Assembly (NCBI GenBank): GCA_050329415.1
Contig: JBHJOS010000010.1
Coordinates: forward strand, 1 to 27,678
Length of the DNA: 27,678 nucleotides
Direction: 5' to 3'
Origin: JANNOG01 sp050329415
Lineage (GTDB): Bacteria > Actinomycetota > Actinomycetes > Actinomycetales > JBBAYJ01
The translations under genes were made by a program, and so were the position numbers. Each line of letters starts with the position of its first letter. Within the stretch, counting starts at the first letter, position 1. Positions 1 to 7,788 of this stretch are shown in pieces. Under the pieces are notes generated by a model that was given only the letters and a program-made list of their open reading frames with translations, ran no database searches and had not been told where the DNA came from.

Positions 1-2373
1 CTGATCTTCGAGCGGTTCCTCAACCCCGAGCGCGCGTCGATGCCGGACATCGACATCGACTTCGACGAGCGCCGCCGCGGCGAGGTCATCGAGTACTGCG
101 TCCGCCGCTACGGCGACGATCGCGTCGCCTACATCGTCACCTACGGCACGATCAAGGCCAAGCAGGCGATCAAGGACTCCGCGCGCGTCCTCGGTCACCC
201 GTTCTCCCTCGGCGAGCGACTGACCAAGGCGATGCCGCCGGCCGTCATGGGCAAGGACATCCCGCTGTCAGGGATCTTCGACCCCCAGCACAAGCGCTAC
301 TCGGAGGCGGCGGAGTTCCGCCAGCTCTACGACGCCGAGGCCGAGGTGCGGGAGGTCGTCGACCGCGCTCGCGGGCTGGAGAACCTCAAGCGGCAGTGGG
401 GGGTCCACGCAGCGGGCATCATCATCGGTCGCGACGCCCTCGTCGACCATGTCCCGATCATGCGCCGGGAGGCCGACGGCGCCACCATCACGCAGTTCGA
501 CTATCCGACGTGCGAGACGCTCGGGCTGCTCAAGATGGACTTCCTGGGCCTGCGCAACCTCACCGTCATCGACGACGCCCTGCGCAACGTCGAGCGCAAC
601 GGCAGGGCGCCGCTGCAGCTGGAGTCCCTGGGGCTCGACGACCCGGCGACGTACGAGCTGCTGGCCCGCGGTGACACCCTCGGCGTGTTCCAGCTCGACG
701 GCGGGCCGATGCGCTCGCTGCTGCGCCTCATGCGCCCGGACAACTTCGAGGACATCTCCGCGGTCATCGCCCTGTACCGCCCCGGGCCGATGGGCGCCGA
801 CTCCCACACGAACTACGCCAAGCGCAAGAACGGCCTCCAGGTCCCTCAGCCCATCCACCCCGAGCTGGCCGAGCCGCTCGCCGAGATCCTCGACACCACC
901 TACGGCCTGATCGTGTACCAGGAACAGGTCATGGCCATCGCGCAGAAGGTCGCCGGGTACAGCCTCGGCAAGGCGGACCTGCTTCGCCGCGCGATGGGCA
1001 AGAAGAAGAAGGAGGTCCTCGAGAAGGAGTACGACGGCTTCGCCGCCGGGATGCGGGCCAACGGATACTCCGACGCCGCGGTCAAGGCGCTGTGGGACAT
1101 TCTCCTGCCGTTCTCCGACTACGCCTTCAACAAGGCGCACACCGCCGGGTACGGGCTGGTCTCGTACTGGACCGCTTACCTCAAGGCGAACTACGCCTGC
1201 GAGTACATGGCGGCACTGCTCACCAGCGTCCGCGACGACAAGGACAAGTCGGCGGTCTACCTGGCGGAGTGCCGGCGCATGCACATCGACGTGCTGCCGC
1301 CGGACGTCAACACCTCCGCGCGGGACTTCACGCCGGTCGGGGACGCGATCCGCTTCGGGCTGGAGGCGGTGCGCAACGTCGGGGGGGCCGTCGTCGATGC
1401 GATCGTCGCGGCGCGCACCGAGCACGGCCCGTACGCCGACTTCGCCGACTTCCTCGACAAGGTGCCCGCCGTGGTCTGCAACAAGCGGACCATCGAGTCC
1501 CTCGTCGCGGCGGGGGCGTTCGACTCCCTGGGCCACACCCGGCGGTCGCTCACCGCCTGCTTCGACGAGGCCGTCGACGCCGCCGTCGCCCTCAAGCGCA
1601 AGCAGGCGGACGGGCAGTTCGACCTGTTCGCCGGGCTGGGCGGGGCGGACGAGACGGCGTCCGCCCTGGCCCTCACGGTGCCCGAGCTGCCCGAGTGGGA
1701 CAAGCGGGAGCTGCTGTCGCGCGAGCGCGAGATGCTCGGGCTGTACGTCTCCGACCACCCGTTGCGCGGGCTCGAGGCGGTCCTCGGCACTCTCGCCGAC
1801 CGGTCGGTGGCCGACGTCACCGGCGAGGAGCCGCGCGAGGCCCCGGCGCCGGAGCCGAACGGCAACGGCCGGGGCCGCCGGGGGGCCCGGGTGACCGTCG
1901 CCGGCCTCGTGACCTCGATCCAGCGCAAGATGTCCCGGGCCGGGCAGCCCTGGGCGGTCGTCACCCTCGAGGACCTCACCGCCGCGGTCGAGGTCCTCGT
2001 CTTCCCCCAGGTCTACGCCGTGGTCGGGCCGGTCCTCGCCGAGGACACGGTCGTCGTCATCACCGGCGAGGTCAACCGGTCCGACGACGCGGTGAGCCTG
2101 CGCGCCCAGGACCTCACGATCCCCGACATCGCGGTGCAGGCTGACCGGCCCGCGGTCGTCATCGTCCTGCCGGTCGAGCGCTGCACCCCCCCGGTGGTCG
2201 AGCGCCTCAAGGACGTCCTCGGGACCCACCCCGGCGTCACCGAGGTCCGGCTCAAGCTCACCCAGCCCGGGAAGGCGACGCTCATGCGGCTGGACGACCA
2301 CCTCCGGGTCGACGCGTCCCCGGCCCTGTTCGGTGACCTCAAGGCGCTCCTGGGGCCGTCCTGCGTGCTGTGA
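1..2373 (+). CDS. dnaE: DNA polymerase III alpha subunit, 5'-truncated by the window edge
   Basis: This is the replicative polymerase catalytic subunit (C-family, DnaE1 type), which extends both strands at the fork. The reading frame is open from base 1, so the N-terminal PHP domain and start lie outside the window and 790 codons remain. The palm motif PDIDIDF is at codons 15-21 and supplies two catalytic aspartates (codons 16 and 18). The third is probably codon 180 in KMDFLGL. The fingers region follows (FQLDGGPMRSLLR, ALYRPGPM, and AFNKAHTAGYGLVSY near codons 375-390). A helix-hairpin-helix region comes next, then an OB-fold (about codons 628-710, starting RVTVAGLVTSIQRKMSR). The gene ends normally at TGA, with a GTGA overlap into the next gene. 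Nothing looks disrupted, and identification is secure from the conserved motifs. Confidence 0.97.
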   Translation: MIFERFLNPERASMPDIDIDFDERRRGEVIEYCVRRYGDDRVAYIVTYGTIKAKQAIKDSARVLGHPFSLGERLTKAMPPAVMGKDIPLSGIFDPQHKRYSEAAEFRQLYDAEAEVREVVDRARGLENLKRQWGVHAAGIIIGRDALVDHVPIMRREADGATITQFDYPTCETLGLLKMDFLGLRNLTVIDDALRNVERNGRAPLQLESLGLDDPATYELLARGDTLGVFQLDGGPMRSLLRLMRPDNFEDISAVIALYRPGPMGADSHTNYAKRKNGLQVPQPIHPELAEPLAEILDTTYGLIVYQEQVMAIAQKVAGYSLGKADLLRRAMGKKKKEVLEKEYDGFAAGMRANGYSDAAVKALWDILLPFSDYAFNKAHTAGYGLVSYWTAYLKANYACEYMAALLTSVRDDKDKSAVYLAECRRMHIDVLPPDVNTSARDFTPVGDAIRFGLEAVRNVGGAVVDAIVAARTEHGPYADFADFLDKVPAVVCNKRTIESLVAAGAFDSLGHTRRSLTACFDEAVDAAVALKRKQADGQFDLFAGLGGADETASALALTVPELPEWDKRELLSREREMLGLYVSDHPLRGLEAVLGTLADRSVADVTGEEPREAPAPEPNGNGRGRRGARVTVAGLVTSIQRKMSRAGQPWAVVTLEDLTAAVEVLVFPQVYAVVGPVLAEDTVVVITGEVNRSDDAVSLRAQDLTIPDIAVQADRPAVVIVLPVERCTPPVVERLKDVLGTHPGVTEVRLKLTQPGKATLMRLDDHLRVDASPALFGDLKALLGPSCVL

Positions 2374-2858
2374 CCGGCGCCTGGTGCGCCGCAGCCGCGC
2401 TCGCCGCGGGACCGGTCGTGGGAGTGCTGTGGTGGGTCCTGGCCCCGGGTGGCCGCTCCGTCGTCACGGGGGCGCTCCCGACGCTCCAGGCACCCGGCTC
2501 CCAGGACGCCTGGTTCGCGACGCTCGCGGCGGCGGCGGGCCTGGTCGTCGCGATCGTCTGGGTGGGAGGGCGGCCGGCCGTGCCGGACGCCACCTCGGCG
2601 CGCTGTCTCATGGCCGCCCTCGCCGGGTCGCTGGCGGGCGCCGCGGCCGCGTGGGCGGTCGGCCTGGCCCTCGACGCAGTCATCCGGTCGACGCCGCCGT
2701 CCGGTGCCTCGCCGACCGTGACCGAGCTCGGACTCGCGTCGCCGGCCGCGATCCTCGTGTGGCCGTTCGTCGTCGCCCTGGTGGTCGCCGCGGACACCGC
2801 CCGGGACCTCCTCGCGTCCGGATTCCGGCGTGGCCGCCCGGGCGGGTGGATCAGTTGA
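2370..2858 (+). CDS. Small integral membrane protein, possibly DUF2567 family
   Basis: A 162-residue protein starts at a GTG that overlaps the dnaE stop (GTGA), so it is probably translated by coupling to dnaE. Four hydrophobic stretches are visible: about residues 5-27 (ending VLWWVLAP), 45-67, 80-103 and 122-145. The tail is short and basic (FRRGRPGGW). There is no signal peptide cleavage site and no catalytic motif. The length, four-helix layout and position between dnaE and hisD resemble the actinobacterial DUF2567 membrane proteins, but I assign the family from memory of context and general form, not from a diagnostic motif. Function is unknown. Its 3' end overlaps the convergent LON-domain gene by 8 bp. 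Confidence 0.75.
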   Translation: MTGAWCAAAALAAGPVVGVLWWVLAPGGRSVVTGALPTLQAPGSQDAWFATLAAAAGLVVAIVWVGGRPAVPDATSARCLMAALAGSLAGAAAAWAVGLALDAVIRSTPPSGASPTVTELGLASPAAILVWPFVVALVVAADTARDLLASGFRRGRPGGWIS

Positions 2859-3531
2859 CCCCGGGCGGCATCCGGGCGGCGTCGGTCCCCGGGACGGCCC
2901 CCAGCTCGCGCAGCATGACGGCCTCCCGGCGGAGCAGTCGCAGGGCCAGCCGCAGCCGGCCGGTGGCGTCCTCGGTCTCGAGCAGCTCCTGCCGGTCGCT
3001 GAGGTCGAGCAGCATGGCGGACGACACCACGTAGGACAGCAGCCGCGCATCCAGGTCCTGGGTCTTCACCGCGGACACCCCCAGGGCCTCGCGGTAGCGG
3101 GCGAACTGCGCACGCACTGCCCGCGCCAGCAGGCCCGAGGCCTCGCCGTCGCTTTCGTTGAGGGCCTCGATCGCGGCCCGCAGGTACGGCCGCCCCGTCG
3201 GCACCCGGTCACGGTCGGTCCGCGGCCAGTCCACCTCCTCCAGCCGGAACCTGCTGGTGCCCACCGTGGTGATGTCGAAGCGGCCGTCGGGCAGCTCCTG
3301 CACGGTCTGCACCCGCGCGAGGCACCCGGTGTCGTACAGCGCCCGGGCGGCCCCGTGGCCCACCTCGTGCCCGCTGCGGATGGCGACGACGCCGAACACC
3401 CGGTCCTCGGGATCCTGGGCGAGCAGGTCACGGACCAGCGCGCGGTAACGGGGCTCGAAGATGTGCAGGGGCAGCACGAGACCCGGGAACAGGACGCTGC
3501 CCAGCGGGAACAGCGGCACGTGCCGGACCAC
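2851..3531 (-). CDS. LON peptidase substrate-binding (N-terminal) domain protein
   Basis: This 226-residue protein consists only of the LON substrate-recognition domain. It opens with VPLFPLGSVLFPGLVLPLHI and continues FEPRYRALVRDLL, the classic start of that fold. There is no AAA+ ATPase and no Ser-Lys protease part. Stand-alone proteins of this kind are common in actinobacteria; they are thought to bind unfolded or partner proteins, but the client is unknown. The GTG start at 3531 is chosen because the conserved domain begins at residue 5. No clear Shine-Dalgarno site is visible. The gene is downstream of the YbaK remnant on the same strand and may be transcribed from that remnant's surviving promoter. 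It converges on the DUF2567-like gene. Confidence 0.9.
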   Translation of the reverse strand: MVRHVPLFPLGSVLFPGLVLPLHIFEPRYRALVRDLLAQDPEDRVFGVVAIRSGHEVGHGAARALYDTGCLARVQTVQELPDGRFDITTVGTSRFRLEEVDWPRTDRDRVPTGRPYLRAAIEALNESDGEASGLLARAVRAQFARYREALGVSAVKTQDLDARLLSYVVSSAMLLDLSDRQELLETEDATGRLRLALRLLRREAVMLRELGAVPGTDAARMPPGVN

Positions 3532-3556
3532 GCCGTGCAGCGTAGGTGACCTGGGG

Positions 3557-3780
3557 ACGGGCGATCGGGGCCACCACCCCCTGGGTCACGGTGACCAGGT
3601 CGGCGGGCGACAACTCGACCTCCACGCTCCGGCAACCCGCGCTCACCAGGACACCTCGGCCAGTCCTGCGCCGAGGCGTCGACGACGATCGGCAGGGTCC
3701 GCCGCTGGCCCACCGGCCCGGATCAGCGCGGTCGTCGCCAGGGTGGTGGGGCAGCGGCCGCCGGAACGACGTCGGACCAT
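3557..3780 (-). pseudogene. Remnant of a YbaK/EbsC-type aminoacyl-tRNA deacylase gene
   Basis: The end of a YbaK/EbsC editing-domain protein can be read in two frames. GQRRTLPIVVDASAQDWP (3713-3660) is in one frame. VLVSAGCRSVEVELSP plus ADLVTVTQGVVAPIAR (to 3557) is in another, one frameshift apart near 3656-3660. The usual stop after APIAR is missing and the frame runs into the LON gene. Upstream only about 20 further codons remain before a -10 box, so the roughly 100 residues holding the catalytic pocket are gone. An ATG at 3780 with TACCCT six bases upstream looks like the original leaderless start. Intact members hydrolyse mischarged aminoacyl-tRNAs, which this copy could not do. The match is from family knowledge of the C-terminal motif, not from a search. 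Confidence 0.6.
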
Positions 3781-3786
3781 GTGCTG

Positions 3787-3792
3787 AGGGTA
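3787..3792 (-). promoter_or_regulatory. -10 box of the YbaK remnant (leaderless type)
   Basis: On the minus strand TACCCT is followed by six bases (CAGCAC) and then ATG (3780-3778). This spacing places transcription start at or next to the start codon. No -35 consensus is visible. It may now serve the downstream LON-domain gene. It sits back-to-back with the hisD promoter. Confidence 0.5.
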
Positions 3793-3806
3793 GGAGCGCG
3801 CCTTCC

Positions 3807-3812
3807 TAGACT
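3807..3812 (+). promoter_or_regulatory. -10 box of hisD (leaderless type)
   Basis: TAGACT ends six bases before the hisD GTG, so the transcript probably begins at the start codon with no 5' leader. A his-type leader peptide or attenuator between promoter and gene is therefore excluded for this promoter. The -35 region is not recognisable. Confidence 0.6.
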
Positions 3813-3818
3813 CCTCCC

Positions 3819-5135
3819 GTGCTGCGAACCGTGGACCTGAGAGGACAGCGGCTCGACCACCGTCGCCTGCGCGGCGTGGTGCCGCGGGCGGCGACCGACG
3901 TGGACGCGGTCCTCGCCGTCGTGCGACCTGTCTGCGACGACGTCCGGGACCGGGGCGCGGCGGCCCTGCTCGATCTCACCGAGCGCTTCGACGGGGTCCG
4001 TCCGCCCCACCTGCGCGTCCCCCTGCGCGAGATCACGACCGCTCTCGAACGGCTGGACGCCGGGGTGCGGGACTCCCTCGAGGAGGCGGTCCGCCGGGTC
4101 CGCGCCGTCCACACCGACCAGGTGCCCGCCGAGGGCCGCACCGACGTGGTGCCGGGGGCCTCGGTCATGCAGCGCTGGGTGCCGGTCGAGCGAGTCGGCC
4201 TGTACGTTCCGGGGGGCCGGGCGGTCTACCCCAGCAGTGTCGTGATGAACGTCGTCCCCGCACAGGTCGCGGGGGTGTCGTCGATCGCGGTCGCGAGCCC
4301 GGCGCAACGGGAGCACGGCGGACTGCCGCACCCCACCATCCTCGCGGCCTGCGCGCTCCTGGGGGTCGACGAGGTGTACGCCGTCGGCGGCGCCCAGGCG
4401 GTGGCGATGTTCGCCCACGGCTACGGCGACGGCCCGGACGGCGAGGACTGCGGCCCGGTGGACCTGGTCACCGGGCCCGGCAACGTCTACGTCACCGCGG
4501 CCAAGCGGTTGCTGCGCGGCCTGATCGGCATCGACTCCGAGGCGGGTCCCACCGAGATCCTGGTCCTCGCCGACGACACCGCGGACCCGGCGTTCGTCGC
4601 CGCGGACCTCATCAGCCAGGCCGAGCACGACGTGCTGGCGGCGGCGGTCCTCGTGACCCCGTCCCCGGCCCTGGCCGGCGCGGTCGCCGCGGAGGTGTCC
4701 GACCGGGTGCCGCGGGCCAAGCACCACGAGCGGATCGCGGAATCGCTGTCCGGTCCGCAGTCGGTGGTCGTGCTGGTGGACGACCTGGAGGCCGGGATGG
4801 CGGTGGTCGACGCCTACGCCGCCGAGCACCTGGAGATCCACACCGCGGACGCCGGGGAACGGGCCCTGCGCGTGCGCAACGCGGGTGCGGTGTTCGTGGG
4901 CCCGTGGACGCCGGTGAGCCTCGGCGACTACGTCGCGGGGTCCAACCACGTGCTGCCGACCGGTGGCTGCGCGTGCCACTCGGCGGGACTGCAGGTCGCC
5001 ACCTTCCTCCGCGGTGTCCAGGTCGTCGAGTACGACCGGGCGGCCCTGGCCGGGGCGGCCAGGCACGTGGTGACGCTCTCGCACGCCGAGGACCTGCCCG
5101 CCCACGGCGAGGCGGTCATCGTCCGCGTCGGGTGA
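3819..5135 (+). CDS. hisD: Histidinol dehydrogenase
   Basis: HisD is the zinc enzyme that oxidises L-histidinol to L-histidine in two NAD-dependent steps, the last two steps of the pathway. The protein has 438 residues, the usual length. It starts MLRTVDLRG, the standard HisD opening, which supports the GTG at 3819. Visible motifs are the nucleotide-binding GGRAVYPSSVVMN, SQAEHD with zinc ligands Gln267 and His270, and YAAEHLEI with the catalytic Glu-His pair. GDYVAGSNHVLPTGG contains zinc ligand Asp370, and the C-terminal His429 is in LPAHGEAV. The segment after the glycines reads CACHSAGLQ where most relatives have ARFSSGLS, a mild divergence. hisC follows after 80 bp with its own promoter. 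Confidence 0.97.
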   Translation: MLRTVDLRGQRLDHRRLRGVVPRAATDVDAVLAVVRPVCDDVRDRGAAALLDLTERFDGVRPPHLRVPLREITTALERLDAGVRDSLEEAVRRVRAVHTDQVPAEGRTDVVPGASVMQRWVPVERVGLYVPGGRAVYPSSVVMNVVPAQVAGVSSIAVASPAQREHGGLPHPTILAACALLGVDEVYAVGGAQAVAMFAHGYGDGPDGEDCGPVDLVTGPGNVYVTAAKRLLRGLIGIDSEAGPTEILVLADDTADPAFVAADLISQAEHDVLAAAVLVTPSPALAGAVAAEVSDRVPRAKHHERIAESLSGPQSVVVLVDDLEAGMAVVDAYAAEHLEIHTADAGERALRVRNAGAVFVGPWTPVSLGDYVAGSNHVLPTGGCACHSAGLQVATFLRGVQVVEYDRAALAGAARHVVTLSHAEDLPAHGEAVIVRVG

Positions 5136-5203
5136 GCGGGGAGCTCATCGGCGTCGGCAGACGCTGGTGCGGTGGTCGATGTCGAGCGCAGTCCCGCCCC
5201 GCC

Positions 5204-5209
5204 TACCCT
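5204..5209 (+). promoter_or_regulatory. -10 box of hisC (leaderless type)
   Basis: TACCCT ends six bases before the hisC GTG at 5216. The 80-bp gap after hisD has no Shine-Dalgarno sequence next to this GTG, which fits a leaderless transcript. hisC-hisB-hisH may therefore be expressed partly independently of hisD. Confidence 0.5.
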
Positions 5210-5215
5210 GATCCG

Positions 5216-6376
5216 GTGTCCGGGGAGCCCTCGCCGATCGACCTGCCGCTGCGGGAGGACCTGCGCGGCAACGTCCCGTACGGGGCGCCGCAGATCGACG
5301 TCCCGGTCCGGCTCAACACCAACGAGAACCCGCACCCGGTCCCGGTCCACGTCGCCGACGCGGTCGCCGCCGCGGTGGCGGCCCAGGTCCGGGGCCTGAA
5401 CCGGTACCCCGACCGCGAGTTCACCGAACTCCGGGGGGCACTGGCCGCCTACGCCTCGCGGGTCACCGGGGTGGCGCAGGACGCCGACCGGCTGTGGGCC
5501 GGCAACGGGTCGAACGAGGTGCTCCAGCATCTGTTCCTCGCCTTCGGTGGACCGGGCCGGACGGCTCTGGGGTTCGTCCCGTCGTACTCCATGCACGGCG
5601 AGATCGCGGGCGTCACGGCCACCTCCTGGGCCCGCGGCAGCCGTGGACCCTGGGACGGACCCGACCCCTTCGGCCTCACCGCGGACGACGCGGTGGCCCA
5701 GGTGCGTCGGTACGCGCCGGACATGGTGTTCCTGTGCTCGCCCAACAACCCGACGGGCACCGCCCTCGACCTCCGTGTGGTGCGCGCCGTCCTGGCGGCG
5801 GCGCCCCGGGCGGTGGTCGTCGTGGACGAGGCCTACGGGGAGTTCGCCCGGCCCGGCACGCCGAGCGCGGCGACGCTGCTCGCCGATCACCCCCTGCTCG
5901 TCGTCACCCGGACGATGAGCAAGGCGTTCGCATTCGCCGGGGCACGCGTCGGGTACCTGCTGGCCGACGCCCGGGTGACCGCTGCGCTGCGACTCGTCCG
6001 GCTGCCTTACCACCTGTCGTCGCTCACCCAGGCCGCCGCGGTGGCGGCGCTGCGCCACGCCGACGACATGCTGGCGACGGTGGCGGCCACGGTCGCCCAG
6101 CGGGACCGGATCACGGCCGCGGCGGGTCGCCGCGGGCTCCGGCCGGTGCCGTCGGACGCCAACTTCGTGCTGATCGGGGGGTTCGCCGACGCCACGGCCG
6201 CCTGGCGGGCACTGCTGGACCGCGGGGTGCTGGTGCGCGACGTGGGCCTGCCCGGGCATCTGCGCGCCTCCGCCGGCACGCCTGCCGAGACCGACGCATT
6301 CCTCGCCGCCCTGGAGGACCTGGTGACCACCGACCCCGCCACGATCGATGCGACGCCGCAAGCGGTGACCGCGTGA
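5216..6376 (+). CDS. hisC: Histidinol-phosphate aminotransferase
   Basis: This fold-type I PLP aminotransferase converts imidazole-acetol phosphate plus glutamate to L-histidinol phosphate. It has 386 residues. RLNTNENPHPVP near the N terminus is the family opening, CSPNNPTGT binds the cofactor phosphate region, and VVVDEAYGEF supplies the aspartate that contacts the pyridine ring. TRTMSKAFAFAGARVGY holds the Schiff-base lysine, Lys236. The frame is open upstream into hisD, but the GTG at 5216 lies six bases after a -10 box and immediately before conserved sequence, so I prefer it. The stop overlaps the hisB start (GTGA). Confidence 0.95.
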   Translation: MSGEPSPIDLPLREDLRGNVPYGAPQIDVPVRLNTNENPHPVPVHVADAVAAAVAAQVRGLNRYPDREFTELRGALAAYASRVTGVAQDADRLWAGNGSNEVLQHLFLAFGGPGRTALGFVPSYSMHGEIAGVTATSWARGSRGPWDGPDPFGLTADDAVAQVRRYAPDMVFLCSPNNPTGTALDLRVVRAVLAAAPRAVVVVDEAYGEFARPGTPSAATLLADHPLLVVTRTMSKAFAFAGARVGYLLADARVTAALRLVRLPYHLSSLTQAAAVAALRHADDMLATVAATVAQRDRITAAAGRRGLRPVPSDANFVLIGGFADATAAWRALLDRGVLVRDVGLPGHLRASAGTPAETDAFLAALEDLVTTDPATIDATPQAVTA

Positions 6377-6984
6377 CCGCCGCCCCCGGCCGGGTGGCCC
6401 GGCTGCACCGGGTGACCGGCGAGAGCGACGTCACGGTCGAGGTGGACGTCGACGGCTCGGGCCGGCACGAGGTGTCGACCGGGGTGCCGTTCTACGACCA
6501 CATGCTGCGCAGCTTCGCCCGGCACAGCCTGTGCGACCTCACCGTGCGAGCCACCGGCGACGTCGAGGTCGACGCCCACCACACCGTGGAGGACGTCGCC
6601 ATCGTCGTGGGCCAGGCGCTCGGGCAGGCGCTGGGAGACAAGGCGGGGATCCGGCGGTTCGGCGACGCCACGGTGCCCCTCGACGAGTGCCTGGCCACGG
6701 CCGCCGTCGATCTGTCCGGCCGGCCGTACTGCGTCCACACCGGCGAGCCCCCCGGCCAGGAGTACGCGCTCATCGGCGGCCACTACATCGGCTCGCTCAC
6801 CCGGCACGTGCTGGAGACCCTGGCCTTCCACGCCCGGATCGGCCTGCACGTCCGGGTGCTGGCCGGGCGCGACCCCCACCACGTCGTCGAGGCCCAGTTC
6901 AAGGCCCTGGCGCGGGCGTTCCGGGGGGCGGCGGAGCCGGACCCGCGGGTGGCGGGCGTGCCGAGCGAGAAGGGCACTCTGTGA
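6373..6984 (+). CDS. hisB: Imidazoleglycerol-phosphate dehydratase
   Basis: HisB dehydrates imidazole-glycerol phosphate to imidazole-acetol phosphate using two manganese ions. The protein has 203 residues and is the dehydratase only, with no fused histidinol phosphatase domain of the E. coli kind. Metal-binding histidine clusters are visible: VPFYDHML (about residue 40), AHHTVEDVAIVVGQ (about 73), HYIGSLTRHVLETLA (about 137-150) and PHHVVEAQFKALARA (about 170). The GTG start overlaps the hisC stop and the TGA overlaps the hisH start, so hisC, hisB and hisH are translationally coupled. A histidinol-phosphate phosphatase is not in this window. Confidence 0.97.
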   Translation: MTAAPGRVARLHRVTGESDVTVEVDVDGSGRHEVSTGVPFYDHMLRSFARHSLCDLTVRATGDVEVDAHHTVEDVAIVVGQALGQALGDKAGIRRFGDATVPLDECLATAAVDLSGRPYCVHTGEPPGQEYALIGGHYIGSLTRHVLETLAFHARIGLHVRVLAGRDPHHVVEAQFKALARAFRGAAEPDPRVAGVPSEKGTL

Positions 6985-7631
6985 CCGGACCGGTCGTCGC
7001 GGTCATGGACCACGGGTTCGGCAACGTGCGGTCGGCGGCCGCGGCGCTGGCCCGGGTGGGCGCGGACGTGGCCGTCACCGCCGACGCCCGGGCCGCCGAG
7101 GAGTGCGACGGGCTGTACGTGCCGGGGGTGGGGGCCTTCGCCGCCGTCGTCCAGGGCATCCGAAGCCTGGGCGGCGACCGGGTGATCGAGCGACGCCTGG
7201 CCGGGGGGCGGCCGGTGCTCGCGGTGTGCGTCGGACTGCAGGCGCTGTTCGAGACCTCGGACGAGGAGGGCGCCGGCGACCGGACCGGGCTGGCCCAGTG
7301 GCCCGGCGCGGTCTGCCGGCTGCCGGGTGACGCCGGGGCCCGGGTGCCGCACATGGGCTGGAACACCGTCGCGGTGCCGACCGGGTCCCGCCTGTTCGCC
7401 GGGGTGGAGAAGGAGCGGTTCTACTTCGTCCACTCGTACGCCGTACAGCGTGTCGACTGGGACCCGGGGGAGTCGCCGCTGCCCGCTCCGGTGGTGACCT
7501 GGGCCGAGCACGGCGTGCCCTTCGTCGCCGCGGTCGAGCACGCCTCCCTCGCCGGCACCCAGTTCCACCCCGAGAAGTCCGGCGACGCCGGCCTCCACCT
7601 GCTCGACTCCTGGGTCCGCTCCCTCCCCTGA
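6981..7631 (+). CDS. hisH: Imidazole glycerol phosphate synthase, glutaminase subunit
   Basis: HisH is the class I glutamine amidotransferase that feeds ammonia to HisF, the cyclase that makes imidazole-glycerol phosphate and AICAR. The protein has 216 residues. The nucleophile is Cys83 in AVCVGLQALFE, and the triad is completed by His196 and Glu198 in TQFHPEKSG. The oxyanion-side motif YVPGVGAF is at about residues 47-54. PHMGWN (about 125) and FVHSYAV (about 151) are also family motifs. The first residue of the nucleophile elbow is Ala instead of the frequent Gly, probably tolerated. Its obligate partner HisF is not encoded next to it, so the complex depends on a gene elsewhere. Confidence 0.96.
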   Translation: MTGPVVAVMDHGFGNVRSAAAALARVGADVAVTADARAAEECDGLYVPGVGAFAAVVQGIRSLGGDRVIERRLAGGRPVLAVCVGLQALFETSDEEGAGDRTGLAQWPGAVCRLPGDAGARVPHMGWNTVAVPTGSRLFAGVEKERFYFVHSYAVQRVDWDPGESPLPAPVVTWAEHGVPFVAAVEHASLAGTQFHPEKSGDAGLHLLDSWVRSLP

Positions 7632-7641
7632 CCCACCCCCC

Positions 7642-7690
7642 CGCCAAGCACGCATCCCCCGCCAAGCACGCATCCCCCCGCCAAGCACGG
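7642..7690. repeat. Three tandem copies of an 18-19 bp unit
   Basis: The unit CGCCAAGCACGCATCCCC occurs at 7642 and 7660, and a third copy starting at 7679 diverges after GCCAAGCACG. The period is 18 bp and then 19 bp. The last copy is the left end of the fold-back element described next. There are no unique spacers, so this is not a CRISPR array. Confidence 0.85.
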
Positions 7691-7767
7691 TTGGCAGGCG
7701 GATATGACCCGATCACGCCCGGATATCGCCGATTTCGCGTCACATGAGCCTGCCAAGCGTGCTTGGC
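7680..7767. repeat. 88-bp fold-back (imperfect palindrome) element
   Basis: The two ends are inverted copies. Reading inward, the left end is GCCAAGCACGGTTGGCAGGC and the right end is GCCAAGCACGCTTGGCAGGC, matching at 19 of 20 positions. Matching continues more weakly toward the centre (ATnTGACnCGA on both arms). The right end also contains the perfect smaller palindrome TGCCAAGCGTGCTTGGCA (7751-7768). As RNA it would form a long hairpin between hisH and the hisA promoter. It encodes nothing. It may be a MITE-like or REP-like element, a terminator, or both. Confidence 0.8.
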
Positions 7768-7788
7768 AGGCCCATGGGTCGACCGGGG

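Noticed and set aside
268..2301. 677-codon open frame antisense to dnaE, and other long antisense frames opposite hisD, hisC, argJ, argD, argH and tyrS
   Set aside because: In very GC-rich DNA stop codons are rare in all frames. These translations are Arg/Gly/Pro/Val-rich, have no motifs, and lie opposite strongly conserved genes.
3781..3818. his leader peptide/attenuator before hisD
   Set aside because: Only six bases separate the -10 box from the start codon and there is no run of histidine codons.
7642..7690. CRISPR-like short repeats
   Set aside because: The spacing is only 18-19 bp with no unique spacers, there are three units, and no cas gene is nearby.
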